Positions 14,673 through 22,604 of a DNA stretch of 47,247 nt are shown piece after piece. Within the stretch, counting starts at the first letter, position 1; each line of letters opens with the position of its first letter. The DNA is taken from the NCBI GenBank assembly GCA_030524585.1, contig JAUNGJ010000019.1, positions 1 through 47,247 on the forward strand. The letters are read 5' to 3'. The translations under genes were made by a program, and so were the position numbers. The notes under the pieces are model-generated. The model was not told the DNA's origin. It saw only the letters and a program-made list of their open reading frames with translations, and did not search any database. This DNA comes from Eubacteriales bacterium. GTDB taxonomy: Bacteria; Bacillota; Clostridia; Lachnospirales; Lachnospiraceae.

Positions 14673-16574
14673 ATGGCAATGAATCCAAGAGAAATGCGGG
14701 GCATGAAGTCGAATCTTGAGAATCCGGGGAAAGTTTTTAAACGGCTTATGGCATATGTATTCCGCCATTACAAAATTCATTTTGCTCTGGTAGTAGTATT
14801 GATTTTTCTGGGTGTGATAGCAAATGTTCAGGGAACCATGTTTATGCAGAAGCTGATTGACGATTATATTACACCATTTTTGCTGAGTGATACGCCGAAT
14901 TTTTCACCTCTCGCACATGCGATTGGAAAGGTGGCGGTATTCTATGCGGTTGGTGTGGTGTCTGTCTATCTGTATAACCGCATTATGATATATGTAACAC
15001 AGGGAACTCTGAGAGACTTGAGAAATGATCTGTTCACCCACATGGAAAAACTGCCGATCCGGTATTTTGATACCCATGCCCATGGCGATATCATGTCCAT
15101 TTATACGAACGATATCGATACCTTGCGGCAGATGATCAGCCAGAGTATTCCACAGGTATTAAACAGTGGAATTACAATCATCAGTGTATTTATCAGTATG
15201 CTGGTGTTAAATATCCCGCTGACATGCGTCACACTGATTATGGTCGGAATTATGCTGCTTTGTACCAAAAAAGCAACCGGGCAGAGCGGAAGATATTTCC
15301 TGATGCAGCAGAAGAATCTGGGAGCGGTAAACGGTTATATCGAGGAGATGATGAATGGCCAGAAGGTGGTAAAGGTTTTCTGCCATGAGGAAGAGAGTAA
15401 AGAGAAGTTCAGGGAGCTGAATGACGCGCTCTATGTCAGCGCCGACCGGGCCAATACATTTTCCAATATTCTGGGCCCCATCAATGCACAGCTTGGCAAT
15501 GTCAGCTATGTGCTGTGTGCGATTGTGGGCGGAGCTTTGGCATTAAATGGTGTGGGAGGATTCACGCTGGGAGGGCTTGCAAGCTTTCTTACCTTTAACA
15601 AGAGCTTCAGTATGCCGATCAATCAGGTGAGTATGCAGCTCAATGCCATTGTAATGGCGATGGCTGGCGCAGACCGTATTTTTACACTTCTGGATGAGGA
15701 AGTGGAGGCCGATAACGGATATGTCACTTTGGTCAATGCAAAGGAAGAAAACGGAAAGCTGGTGCCGACAGAGGAAAGAACCGGACGCTGGGCATGGAAG
15801 CATACCCATCAGGCAGACGGGACGACGGATTATGTGGAAGTAAAGGGAAATGTGGTATTTAACGATGTAGACTTCGGATATACCGATGAAAAGATTGTGC
15901 TTCATAATGTGAAGCTGTATGCGGAACCGGGACAGAAGATTGCCTTTGTAGGTTCCACCGGAGCCGGCAAGACTACGATTACCAACCTGATTAACCGGTT
16001 TTATGATATTCAGGACGGCAAGATCCGGTATGACGGTATTAATATTAACAAGATTAAGAAAGCAGATTTGAGATGGTCTCTGGGAATCGTACTTCAGGAT
16101 ACCCATCTTTTTACCGGAACAGTTATGGAGAATATTCGTTTTGGTAAGCTGGACGCCACAGATGAAGAGGTCATCGCAGCGGCGAAGCTTGCCAATGCAG
16201 ATGGATTTATTAAACGTTTGCCGGAGGGATATGATACTATGCTGAGCGGTGACGGCGCCAACTTAAGCCAGGGACAGAGACAGCTCCTTGCCATTGCCAG
16301 AGCAGCCATTGCAGATCCGCCGGTATTGATTCTGGATGAGGCAACCAGCTCCATCGATACCCGGACAGAGCGTATCGTACAGGAAGGTATGGACCGCCTT
16401 ATGAGCGGCAGAACTACCTTTGTGATCGCGCACAGACTGTCAACCGTAAGAAACTCTGATTGTATCATGGTGCTTGAGCAGGGAAGAATCATTGAGCGGG
16501 GAACTCATGACCAGCTGATTGAAGAAAAAGGAAAGTATTATCAATTGTATACAGGAAATGCGATCAGCGCATAA
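14673..16574 (+). CDS. Heterodimeric ABC multidrug exporter, catalytic half
   Basis: A 633-aa exporter half that completes the second cassette. Membrane domain about 40-330; between it and the NBD is a linker of about 45 residues (Glu/Thr-rich, with a WAWKHTHQADG stretch) not seen in the first cassette. NBD: Walker A GSTGAGKTT (about 427), variant signature LSQGQRQ, Walker B LDEATSSID with catalytic Glu556. Same asymmetry as the 4861/7043 pair, so the two cassettes are paralogous systems. Followed by a perfect hairpin terminator. Confidence 0.93.
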   Translation: MAMNPREMRGMKSNLENPGKVFKRLMAYVFRHYKIHFALVVVLIFLGVIANVQGTMFMQKLIDDYITPFLLSDTPNFSPLAHAIGKVAVFYAVGVVSVYLYNRIMIYVTQGTLRDLRNDLFTHMEKLPIRYFDTHAHGDIMSIYTNDIDTLRQMISQSIPQVLNSGITIISVFISMLVLNIPLTCVTLIMVGIMLLCTKKATGQSGRYFLMQQKNLGAVNGYIEEMMNGQKVVKVFCHEEESKEKFRELNDALYVSADRANTFSNILGPINAQLGNVSYVLCAIVGGALALNGVGGFTLGGLASFLTFNKSFSMPINQVSMQLNAIVMAMAGADRIFTLLDEEVEADNGYVTLVNAKEENGKLVPTEERTGRWAWKHTHQADGTTDYVEVKGNVVFNDVDFGYTDEKIVLHNVKLYAEPGQKIAFVGSTGAGKTTITNLINRFYDIQDGKIRYDGININKIKKADLRWSLGIVLQDTHLFTGTVMENIRFGKLDATDEEVIAAAKLANADGFIKRLPEGYDTMLSGDGANLSQGQRQLLAIARAAIADPPVLILDEATSSIDTRTERIVQEGMDRLMSGRTTFVIAHRLSTVRNSDCIMVLEQGRIIERGTHDQLIEEKGKYYQLYTGNAISA

Positions 16575-16590
16575 AGAGAGTGTATAGTGG

Positions 16591-16623
16591 AAAGGATATC
16601 CGGCAATTTTCGGATATCCTTTT
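16591..16623 (+). terminator. Intrinsic terminator of the second efflux cassette
   Basis: AAAGGATATCCG (16591-16602) pairs perfectly with CGGATATCCTTT (16611-16622), 8-base loop, ending in four T. It lies between the ABC stop and the NUDIX ribosome binding site. Confidence 0.7.
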
Positions 16624-16640
16624 GTGAAGGAGATAGTTAT

Positions 16641-17261
16641 ATGGATAAAAACGAACAATGGTTACAGTGGGCAGTTGAATTACAAAGCCTGGCGCAGGCT
16701 GGATTATTTTATGCAAAAGACGCCTTTGATACGGAGCGATATGAGAAAATCAGAGATATTGCGGCAGAAATGATAGCGTATAAATCAGAGATTCCGATTG
16801 ATAAGGTTAAAGATTTATTCTGCAATGAAACAGGATATCAGACGCCAAAGCTGGATACCCGCGCGGCTATCTTTCAGGATGACAAAATATTATTGGTAAA
16901 AGAGAAGAATGGAACATGGTCGCTTCCGGGAGGCTGGGTGGACGTTCATGTTTCGGCCCGGGAAAATACAATAAAAGAAGTAAAGGAAGAAGCCGGTCTG
17001 GATGTAACTGCCGATCTGGTAATTGCAGTACAGGATAGAGAGAAGCATAATCTGCCCATATATGCATATAAGGTCTGCAAAATATTTGTACTGTGCACCG
17101 TAATTAGCGGGCAGTTTGAATCCAATATAGAAACGGTTGAAAGCCGGTATTTTGGACTAGATGAATTGCCGGTACTTGCGACAGAAAAGAATAATGAGGA
17201 GCAAATAAAAATGTGTTTTGATGCATATCATGCGGATAGCTGGAAGACCTTATTTGACTAG
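16641..17261 (+). CDS. NUDIX hydrolase with N-terminal helical domain
   Basis: A 206-aa NUDIX pyrophosphatase. The N-terminal 60 residues match the helical domain that precedes this NUDIX subgroup (Nudix_hydro_N type), associated with hydrolysis of nucleoside diphosphate derivatives such as ADP-ribose or CDP-choline. The Nudix box is GGWVDVHVSARENTIKEVKE followed by EAGL. The usual Glu after GX5 is Val and the usual Arg is Lys, but the metal-binding EE pair is kept. AAGGAG lies 9 bases before ATG 16641. Cytoplasmic; exact substrate uncertain. Confidence 0.85.
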   Translation: MDKNEQWLQWAVELQSLAQAGLFYAKDAFDTERYEKIRDIAAEMIAYKSEIPIDKVKDLFCNETGYQTPKLDTRAAIFQDDKILLVKEKNGTWSLPGGWVDVHVSARENTIKEVKEEAGLDVTADLVIAVQDREKHNLPIYAYKVCKIFVLCTVISGQFESNIETVESRYFGLDELPVLATEKNNEEQIKMCFDAYHADSWKTLFD

Positions 17262-17342
17262 TCGGCAGGAGGATTGGAATATAAAATTAGTGAAACTGTG
17301 GGAAGCGTATTTTAAGACGATTTTTATAGAAGAAGAACTATT

Positions 17343-17672
17343 ATGACACAGAAAGAACGTATGGAAGCGGGGCTTATCTATGATCCGGCTGATAAAGAAA
17401 TTATAGATGATCAGGCACAAAGGCTTGAACTGATGTATGAATTTAATGCATCACGTCCAAGTGAAGTTGAAAAGCGAACTGAACTGCTGAACAGGATGCT
17501 TGGGAAAATAGGCGAAGAATGTTATATTGAACCACCTTTCAGAGCTAACTGGGCGGGAAAAAACCTGTATCTTGGCGACAGGTTCAATTCATTACAGTCT
17601 CACTATGAATGCAAATATGATTTTTTGGTAATTTCTTTTTCCTATTTCCTGTTGTGTTTCATCGTGAGTTAA
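17343..17672 (+). pseudogene. Truncated sugar O-acetyltransferase (Maa/LacA type)
   Basis: Residues 1-79 match the N-terminal part of maltose/galactoside O-acetyltransferases (MTQKERMEAGLIYDPADKEI through YIEPPFRANWAGKN). After about base 17580 the match stops where the left-handed beta-helix with the catalytic His should begin. The remaining 30 codons run antisense into another coding remnant. The enzyme is non-functional as written. The break looks like a deletion or rearrangement junction. Confidence 0.8.
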
Positions 17673-17852
17673 TTGTTTTCCGTCAATAAATGCCAAAATT
17701 TCTTTATAAGTTTGAATATCATGATTCTTTTTGAATTTTTCAATTTTAATTGCTGTATATAGTGATATGGCGAACAAACATAGCCAAATAATAATTCCTA
17801 TATACCCGTCAATACTAAATAAAGGATAAGCACTTATCGTTACAATTATCAA
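17592..17852 (-). pseudogene. Small membrane protein or remnant
   Basis: The open frame has two adjacent hydrophobic stretches (about residues 1-30, and upstream sequence in the same frame back to about 17885) and a polar C-terminus with KKNHDIQTYKEILAFIDGKQ. No ATG and no ribosome binding site are visible; only a TTG at 17852 could start it. It abuts the truncated acetyltransferase on the other strand, so both look cut at the same junction. Coding character is clear, integrity doubtful; family not recognised. Confidence 0.45.
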
Positions 17853-17986
17853 TTCAATCAGGAAAACAATGCTTATTACATTAAACTTTTATAAATCCTT
17901 TATTTTCAAGGCGCTTGAAGGATTTAAATAAAACCTTATGGAGTTTGATGAACATCTATAAAATGTTGTTTTTACAACTGGGATTT

Positions 17987-18640
17987 TTATTCTAATCTAT
18001 CCTTTATTAGCCGATTTATTATTTTCGTTAATGGCTTACAAATTTGTTTGGAAAGTAAGCCAACAAACAAAGCCGCAGCAGCCGTACCCTCTCTAACTCC
18101 TAACAATTCACCCTTTGCGAAAAAACCTATCAATATAGCTATTACTACTAATGTAACATCAAAGCATACTTTCATATTTCCAAATTTAATGGGCAATACT
18201 CTGCAAATTGCAAGTACAAGTCCTTCTCCTGCTAATGTAACAACATTTGCCGTAACCTCCATGCTAACACCTATAGCCACTAAAACAATCCCCACGATGC
18301 ATAAAATCCACTGCGTTAGATAAGATGAATAGGTGATCCCGTTAATCATCCACACTGAAAAATCTGTCATAAATCCAAAAAGTAGTGCCACCGGCAACTG
18401 CATCAACTGTATAGGCTGATATTTCTTTCTCAAAATGATTATTTGCAGCAAAATAAATATACAGTGCATGATAATGGTTACCATCCCAACTGTTATCGGA
18501 GATATGAGACTTATAACATAGGGAACACTTGAAATAGGTGAAGTTCCCAAATTTGCCTTAATGGAAAAAGCTACTCCTAACGACATGATAAACAGAGCTA
18601 TGCAAAGAAATAGGTATCTTTTAAAATATTCAATTTTCAT
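17987..18640 (-). CDS. YczE/YitT-like integral membrane protein
   Basis: A 217-aa polytopic membrane protein of the YczE/YyaS type. It starts MKIEYFKRYLFLC with FIMSLGVAFSIKANLGTSPI, the family hallmark, followed by further helices up to about residue 200 and a basic C-terminus. AGGAAGG lies about 10 bases before ATG 18640. The biochemical role of the family is unknown. A second, distinct member is encoded at 20638 on the other strand, with decayed genes between. Confidence 0.85.
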   Translation of the reverse strand: MKIEYFKRYLFLCIALFIMSLGVAFSIKANLGTSPISSVPYVISLISPITVGMVTIIMHCIFILLQIIILRKKYQPIQLMQLPVALLFGFMTDFSVWMINGITYSSYLTQWILCIVGIVLVAIGVSMEVTANVVTLAGEGLVLAICRVLPIKFGNMKVCFDVTLVVIAILIGFFAKGELLGVREGTAAAALFVGLLSKQICKPLTKIINRLIKDRLE

Positions 18641-18864
18641 ATATAATTTCCTTCCTTCCTTTTAATTAAAATACAATTAAATCGAAAGAACGAAATCATC
18701 ACCTTTATTTCTTGGCAGATTAGGTATTCCCCAAATCCATATAATTATATTTTTCATATTGTTATCCCTAAACATTCAATCTTTAACATTTTTACAAACT
18801 AGAATTTATTGGTCTGTAGGATATGCACATAATCCACATATTTATAATGATTTACAATTCTTTT

Positions 18865-19416
18865 TTATTTTGTCCAGTAATGAGTGATATCAAAACTTTC
18901 TGACTTTGCCGAGAACGAAAGCCGTGAAGGATGCCGTGGATTATTATGTTTGGTTGTAGATATTACTTTTCCATTTACCTCTTCTCCGAAAGCAATAAAT
19001 CTGCAGGAATACTTGCTGGCTATACCGTAAATATCATATAGACAATTGATAAGATAATCACGCTCATTTATTGGATTTCCCCAAGCCGCCCATATAGTTA
19101 AATTTGTTTTCTTTAAATATCTTTCTATATAATGCAGATTTTCCTTATGTAAATCATCGTTTCGCGTGCAGGGCAGGCATTTAGGATTAGTAGAACGATA
19201 CGGATAAACATTAAACATAATCCAGCTATCAAAGCCATTTCTCTTTGCAATTTGCTCAACCATATGTAATGTTTTATCTGCGTATTCGTTGTTCGCAGTA
19301 CTTGGATTAACTCCAAAACAAATAAGTGGATTATTCCCAGAAACCCCTAATACAAAACGCTTGCATATATCGTCTCCAATATAAATGTCTGGTGCAACTT
19401 CCCATTTATATTTCAT
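18865..19416 (-). CDS. DUF1643 domain protein
   Basis: A 183-aa cytoplasmic protein of the DUF1643 family. Signatures are the FVLGVSGNNPLICFGVNPST start, ADKTLHMVEQIAKRNGFD, FNVYPYRSTNP and AAWGNP near the middle. The family is uncharacterised but often found in accessory regions and phage-like islands. Start ATG 19416 has AGAAGGCG upstream. It lies in a low-GC stretch among broken genes, suggesting horizontal gain. Confidence 0.8.
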   Translation of the reverse strand: MKYKWEVAPDIYIGDDICKRFVLGVSGNNPLICFGVNPSTANNEYADKTLHMVEQIAKRNGFDSWIMFNVYPYRSTNPKCLPCTRNDDLHKENLHYIERYLKKTNLTIWAAWGNPINERDYLINCLYDIYGIASKYSCRFIAFGEEVNGKVISTTKHNNPRHPSRLSFSAKSESFDITHYWTK

Positions 19417-19597
19417 TTTATTCGCCTTCTAATCTAATGTTTATACACGTCCCTGCAATTTCCGGTTTTTCTATCTTAAATATATTAATATTATAGCATT
19501 GCTAAATCATATGGACGTTCCTTTTCTGCTTTGCTTATAATATTGTTATTTTATTGGTATTTCAAGCAGGCAAACATGGATTGTATTTTCAATATTC

Positions 19598-19726
19598 TTA
19601 ACTATGTGAAACTCCAAGCTCCCATTTTGAAACTAATTGTCTGGAAACCTTCAGAAGTTCCTTGAGATATTCCAGTGTCAGGGCCTTACTTATGCGGGGA
19701 TTTTGAATTTGCTTACCTATCGCCAT
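19598..19726 (-). pseudogene. XRE-family regulator N-terminal fragment
   Basis: The 42-aa reading frame starts MAIGKQIQNPRISKALTLEY and contains LKVSRQLVSKWELGVSH, an unmistakable HTH_3 domain. Several normally conserved positions have drifted (for example N-P for K-L, L-T-L-E for L-T-Q-E). The frame ends right after the recognition helix, where a full regulator would continue. Relic of an XRE repressor, reading next to the glycosylase fragment. Confidence 0.7.
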
Positions 19727-19757
19727 TTTACCGTCCTTTTTTGACATTCCGGGCAAT

Positions 19758-19961
19758 TCATGCCCGTAAATTCTGAAAATGGTTTATTTCGGTATGCCTA
19801 TTTTCATCTCCGTAAATATTTCCGATGCCGGCAACGGTCTTCTGTTCTAATAAGCATTCTTTGATGGCCTTCTTTCTCCTGCCGATTTGCTGCTGTAGCC
19901 AATCTGCTGTCAGGCGGGAATCAAAGGGCTTGATTCCAAGCTTCAGGGAGAGAAGTATCAT
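19758..19961 (-). pseudogene. Formamidopyrimidine-DNA glycosylase (MutM/Fpg) fragment
   Basis: The frame matches the middle of Fpg: LGIKPFDSRLTADWL, then RRKKAIKECLLEQKTVAGIG and NIYGDE, the helix-two-turn-helix region. The N-terminal catalytic Pro/Glu domain is missing, and after GDE the sequence becomes unrelated, so the zinc finger is also lost. A dead fragment of a base-excision repair gene. Confidence 0.75.
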
Positions 19962-20113
19962 GAAAACGCTAAACTTACTTTAACATGTATCTATTAATTT
20001 TTCCATCCGTATGGTCTTTTTTTTGAAGTATGATTTTCCGGTACTAAAGCTTGAAGATAGGGATAACAATGTGTAAAATATAAATGAAGTGAGAGTATAT
20101 GGATGTTTGAATC

Positions 20114-20290
20114 ATGGCCGGATTCCTATATCTTGGGGAACGGCCGGTCTGGCAGTTTTACATTGCGTTCATCATTATGGTGATCAGTACCGTAATGATG
20201 ATCGAAGATTCGATTCAGTTGCAGCATACTCATGAACATGCACATCATAAACTGGAAAATCACAACCACTTGCATATGTCACAGGCATAA
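20114..20290 (+). pseudogene. DMT/EamA-family transporter C-terminal fragment
   Basis: 58 codons read as the last part of a drug/metabolite transporter: AGFLYLGERPVWQFYIAF, one membrane helix, then a His-rich tail (HTHEHAHHKLENHNHLH), a combination typical of one DMT subgroup. No ribosome binding site and no upstream half are present. It is a remnant, or conceivably a surviving His-rich peptide. Confidence 0.65.
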
Positions 20291-20378
20291 CCGTCGGATG
20301 GCAAGGGAGTTGCGCCGTAAAAAAAGAGGAAGATAAAGATAGATTTTTTAAAACGAAAATGAATGGAGGAAGTATAAT

Positions 20379-20630
20379 ATGTTAGAGTTTCGGTATGACA
20401 CACAGTTATTAATTGAAGGAGAAGATCTTGATGAGGATGTTATCAGTGAGTATTTTACAGAAAACTTTCAGGGAGACTGTCTGCTGGCAGTTGGCGATGA
20501 GGAACTGATAAAAATTCATTTCCACACGAATGAACCATGGAAGGTGCTGGAGTATTGCGCTTCTCTCGGAGAGATCTATGATATTGTAGTAGAGGATATG
20601 GACAGACAGGCAAGAGGTCTGCAGGGTTAA
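20379..20630 (+). CDS. Stand-alone FakA/YloV C-terminal-like domain protein
   Basis: An 83-aa protein resembling only the last part of fatty-acid kinase FakA/DhaL-YloV proteins: RYDTQLLIEGEDLDEDVISE, GDEELIKIHFHTNEPWKVLE and a LGEIYDIVVEDMDRQ end. The kinase (DhaL) and middle domains are absent, yet it has its own GGAGGAAG ribosome binding site and a clean ATG. In FakA this region helps interaction with the lipid carrier FakB. Seven bases downstream follows a YczE-like membrane protein, so the two are probably one operon. Whether it is a degraded kinase or a functional small partner is open. Confidence 0.7.
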   Translation: MLEFRYDTQLLIEGEDLDEDVISEYFTENFQGDCLLAVGDEELIKIHFHTNEPWKVLEYCASLGEIYDIVVEDMDRQARGLQG

Positions 20631-20637
20631 AGGAAAG

Positions 20638-21312
20638 ATGAATGGAAATGGAGTGAAAAACGGTGTGCTGAAAAAGCCGGATGCAGGCAGGATGTTCATC
20701 ATGATAACAGGAATCATCCTGATAGGAATGGGAGTAGCATCATACAGAATCAGCTTGTTTGGCGTGGATGCATTTACCTGTATGAATCTGGGAATCAGCG
20801 GATTTATTGGAATCAGCTTTGGAAACTGGCAGCTGATTATGAATGTGTTCCTTCTTATTGCAGTGTTTTTTACCGTACGTAATTGTATTGGTCCGGGGAC
20901 AGTGGTTAATATGGTGTTTGTGGGATACATTGCAGACTTCTGCTGCTGGCTGATATGGGATGTGTTGGGAATAAACGCAGGATTATCTATACGTGTTCTG
21001 TTTCTTTGTGTCGGAACCTTGTTTGCTTCTCTTGGATGTGCGTGGTATATGACCGCAGACTTGGGGATTGCGCCTTATGACAGTGTGGCGCTTATAATTA
21101 TGAAGTTTGTCGGGAACAAAATTTCTTTTCGTATGGCGAGGGTCGCTTCGGATGTGACCGTCATACTTGCAGGAGTAATCTTCTGCATATTGGCGCGTAA
21201 CAATGTATGGGAGATCATTGGCGTGGGAACGATTGTCAATGCATTTTGTAATGGCCCGCTGATTCAGCTTTTCCAGACACTTATGAAAAGGACGTTTAAA
21301 AATATAAATTAA
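20638..21312 (+). CDS. YczE/YitT-like integral membrane protein
   Basis: A 224-aa polytopic protein with a short polar N-terminus and membrane helices beginning at about residue 18 (MFIMITGIILIGMGVASYRI). Internal features are YMTADLGIAPYDSVALI and a last helix pair near 175-205. It belongs to the same broad family as the 17987 gene but is clearly diverged. It lies 7 bases after the FakA-like domain gene with AAAGGAAAG as ribosome binding site. Transport or regulatory role unknown. Confidence 0.82.
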   Translation: MNGNGVKNGVLKKPDAGRMFIMITGIILIGMGVASYRISLFGVDAFTCMNLGISGFIGISFGNWQLIMNVFLLIAVFFTVRNCIGPGTVVNMVFVGYIADFCCWLIWDVLGINAGLSIRVLFLCVGTLFASLGCAWYMTADLGIAPYDSVALIIMKFVGNKISFRMARVASDVTVILAGVIFCILARNNVWEIIGVGTIVNAFCNGPLIQLFQTLMKRTFKNIN

Positions 21313-21369
21313 AAATTGTAGAATGGATAGACCATTTTGTATAGCAGAGTAAAAAAGGAGGATATTTCA

Positions 21370-21930
21370 ATGAGAAAGAATTTTGGGGCAAAGCCATACA
21401 CATACCCACAGCCGGTATTTATCATTGCAACCTATGGAGAGAATGGGATGCCGGATGCCATGAATGCGGCTTGGGGAGGCATTAGCGAGGGAAAAGAGAT
21501 TTCCATGTGTCTGAGCGCAGGTCATAAGACGGTAAAAAATATTTTAGAGCGGGGAGCTTTTACGGTCAGCATGGCAGACGCAGAGCATGTGGTAGAATGC
21601 GATTATGTGGGCGTTGTATCTGGGAATGATACTCCGGATAAATTTGCAAGAGCCGGATTCCATGCAGTGAAGTCGGAATTTGTGGATGCGCCGTTAATTG
21701 AGGAGCTGGCGATTGCAGTAGAATGCAAGCTGATCAGTTATGACAAGGAGACCTGTCGTCTGGTGGGAGAGATTGTAAATGTTAGTGTAGATGAGCGTGT
21801 TTTGGATGAGAATGGCAGGGTGGATGTGGCGAAAGCCGCACCAATTACATTTGACCCCTTCAATAACGCGTACATAAAGCTGGGAGAGAAGGCAGGCAAC
21901 GCATTTCGGGACGGCATGGCATTAAAATAG
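21370..21930 (+). CDS. Flavin reductase-like domain protein
   Basis: A 186-aa protein of the flavin-reductase-like FMN-binding split-barrel family: YPQPVFIIATYGENGMPDAM, AAWGGISEG, then LSAGHKTVKNILERGAFTV and EVVNVSV-like strands near the end (VGEIVNVSV). It probably binds FMN and acts as an oxidoreductase or flavin reductase in the cytoplasm. AAGGAGG lies 10 bases before ATG 21370. The next gene (DUF1847, Cys-rich) follows after 23 bases, suggesting a shared redox role. Confidence 0.86.
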   Translation: MRKNFGAKPYTYPQPVFIIATYGENGMPDAMNAAWGGISEGKEISMCLSAGHKTVKNILERGAFTVSMADAEHVVECDYVGVVSGNDTPDKFARAGFHAVKSEFVDAPLIEELAIAVECKLISYDKETCRLVGEIVNVSVDERVLDENGRVDVAKAAPITFDPFNNAYIKLGEKAGNAFRDGMALK

Positions 21931-21953
21931 ATAGTAAGCTTGGAGGATATGAG

Positions 21954-22604
21954 ATGAGCGCGGAAAAGAAATTATCCTGCATTGACTGTGCGGTGGCAAA
22001 TTGTAATATGATGGACAGAGAATTTCCGGGGTTCTGTCTGACTACGGAAACCGTGACAGAGGATGATATTGCATATGTGCGGGGAAAATACAGTGAAGAA
22101 GAAAACAAACGGAGTATGGTTGCGGCGGCCTGTGTGGAGTATGAAGGATACTGCCAGCTTACCCGGGTGCAGGAGATTATGGATTATGCCAGACGTATTG
22201 GAGCAAAGAAGCTTGGCATTGCCACTTGCGTGGGGCTGATCGGTGAATCAAGAATGCTGGCGAAGATTTTCAGGAAGCATGGATTTGAAGTTTATGGAGT
22301 AGGATGTAAGGTGGGATGTATTCCGAAGCATGAGGTTGGGATTCCCATGGAATGCGAAGAACTGGGACGAAATATCTGTAACCCGATCATGCAGGCGAAG
22401 CTTCTCAATGATGCGCACACGGATCTGAATGTGGTGGTTGGATTATGTGTGGGCCATGACAGCCTGTTTTACAAATACTCGGATGCGCTGGTAACCACAG
22501 CGGTTACAAAGGATCGGGTGCTGGGCCATAATCCGGTGGCTGCTCTCTATACGGCGGAAGGATATTACAGGAAAAAATTGTTTAGCGAGGAAAAGAATGA
22601 CTAA
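21954..22604 (+). CDS. DUF1847 cysteine-rich protein
   Basis: A 216-aa member of the DUF1847 family. Cysteines are grouped: CIDCAVANC at the N-terminus, then C near residues 26, 56 and 63, ATCVG, GVGCKVGCIP and NPIMQAKLLN with GLCVGHD. The pattern suggests metal or Fe-S binding, and the family is thought to be a metal-binding/redox protein of unknown role. It overlaps the pcrA start by 8 bases, so translation is coupled. Fits with the upstream flavin protein as an anaerobic redox pair. Confidence 0.82.
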   Translation: MSAEKKLSCIDCAVANCNMMDREFPGFCLTTETVTEDDIAYVRGKYSEEENKRSMVAAACVEYEGYCQLTRVQEIMDYARRIGAKKLGIATCVGLIGESRMLAKIFRKHGFEVYGVGCKVGCIPKHEVGIPMECEELGRNICNPIMQAKLLNDAHTDLNVVVGLCVGHDSLFYKYSDALVTTAVTKDRVLGHNPVAALYTAEGYYRKKLFSEEKND

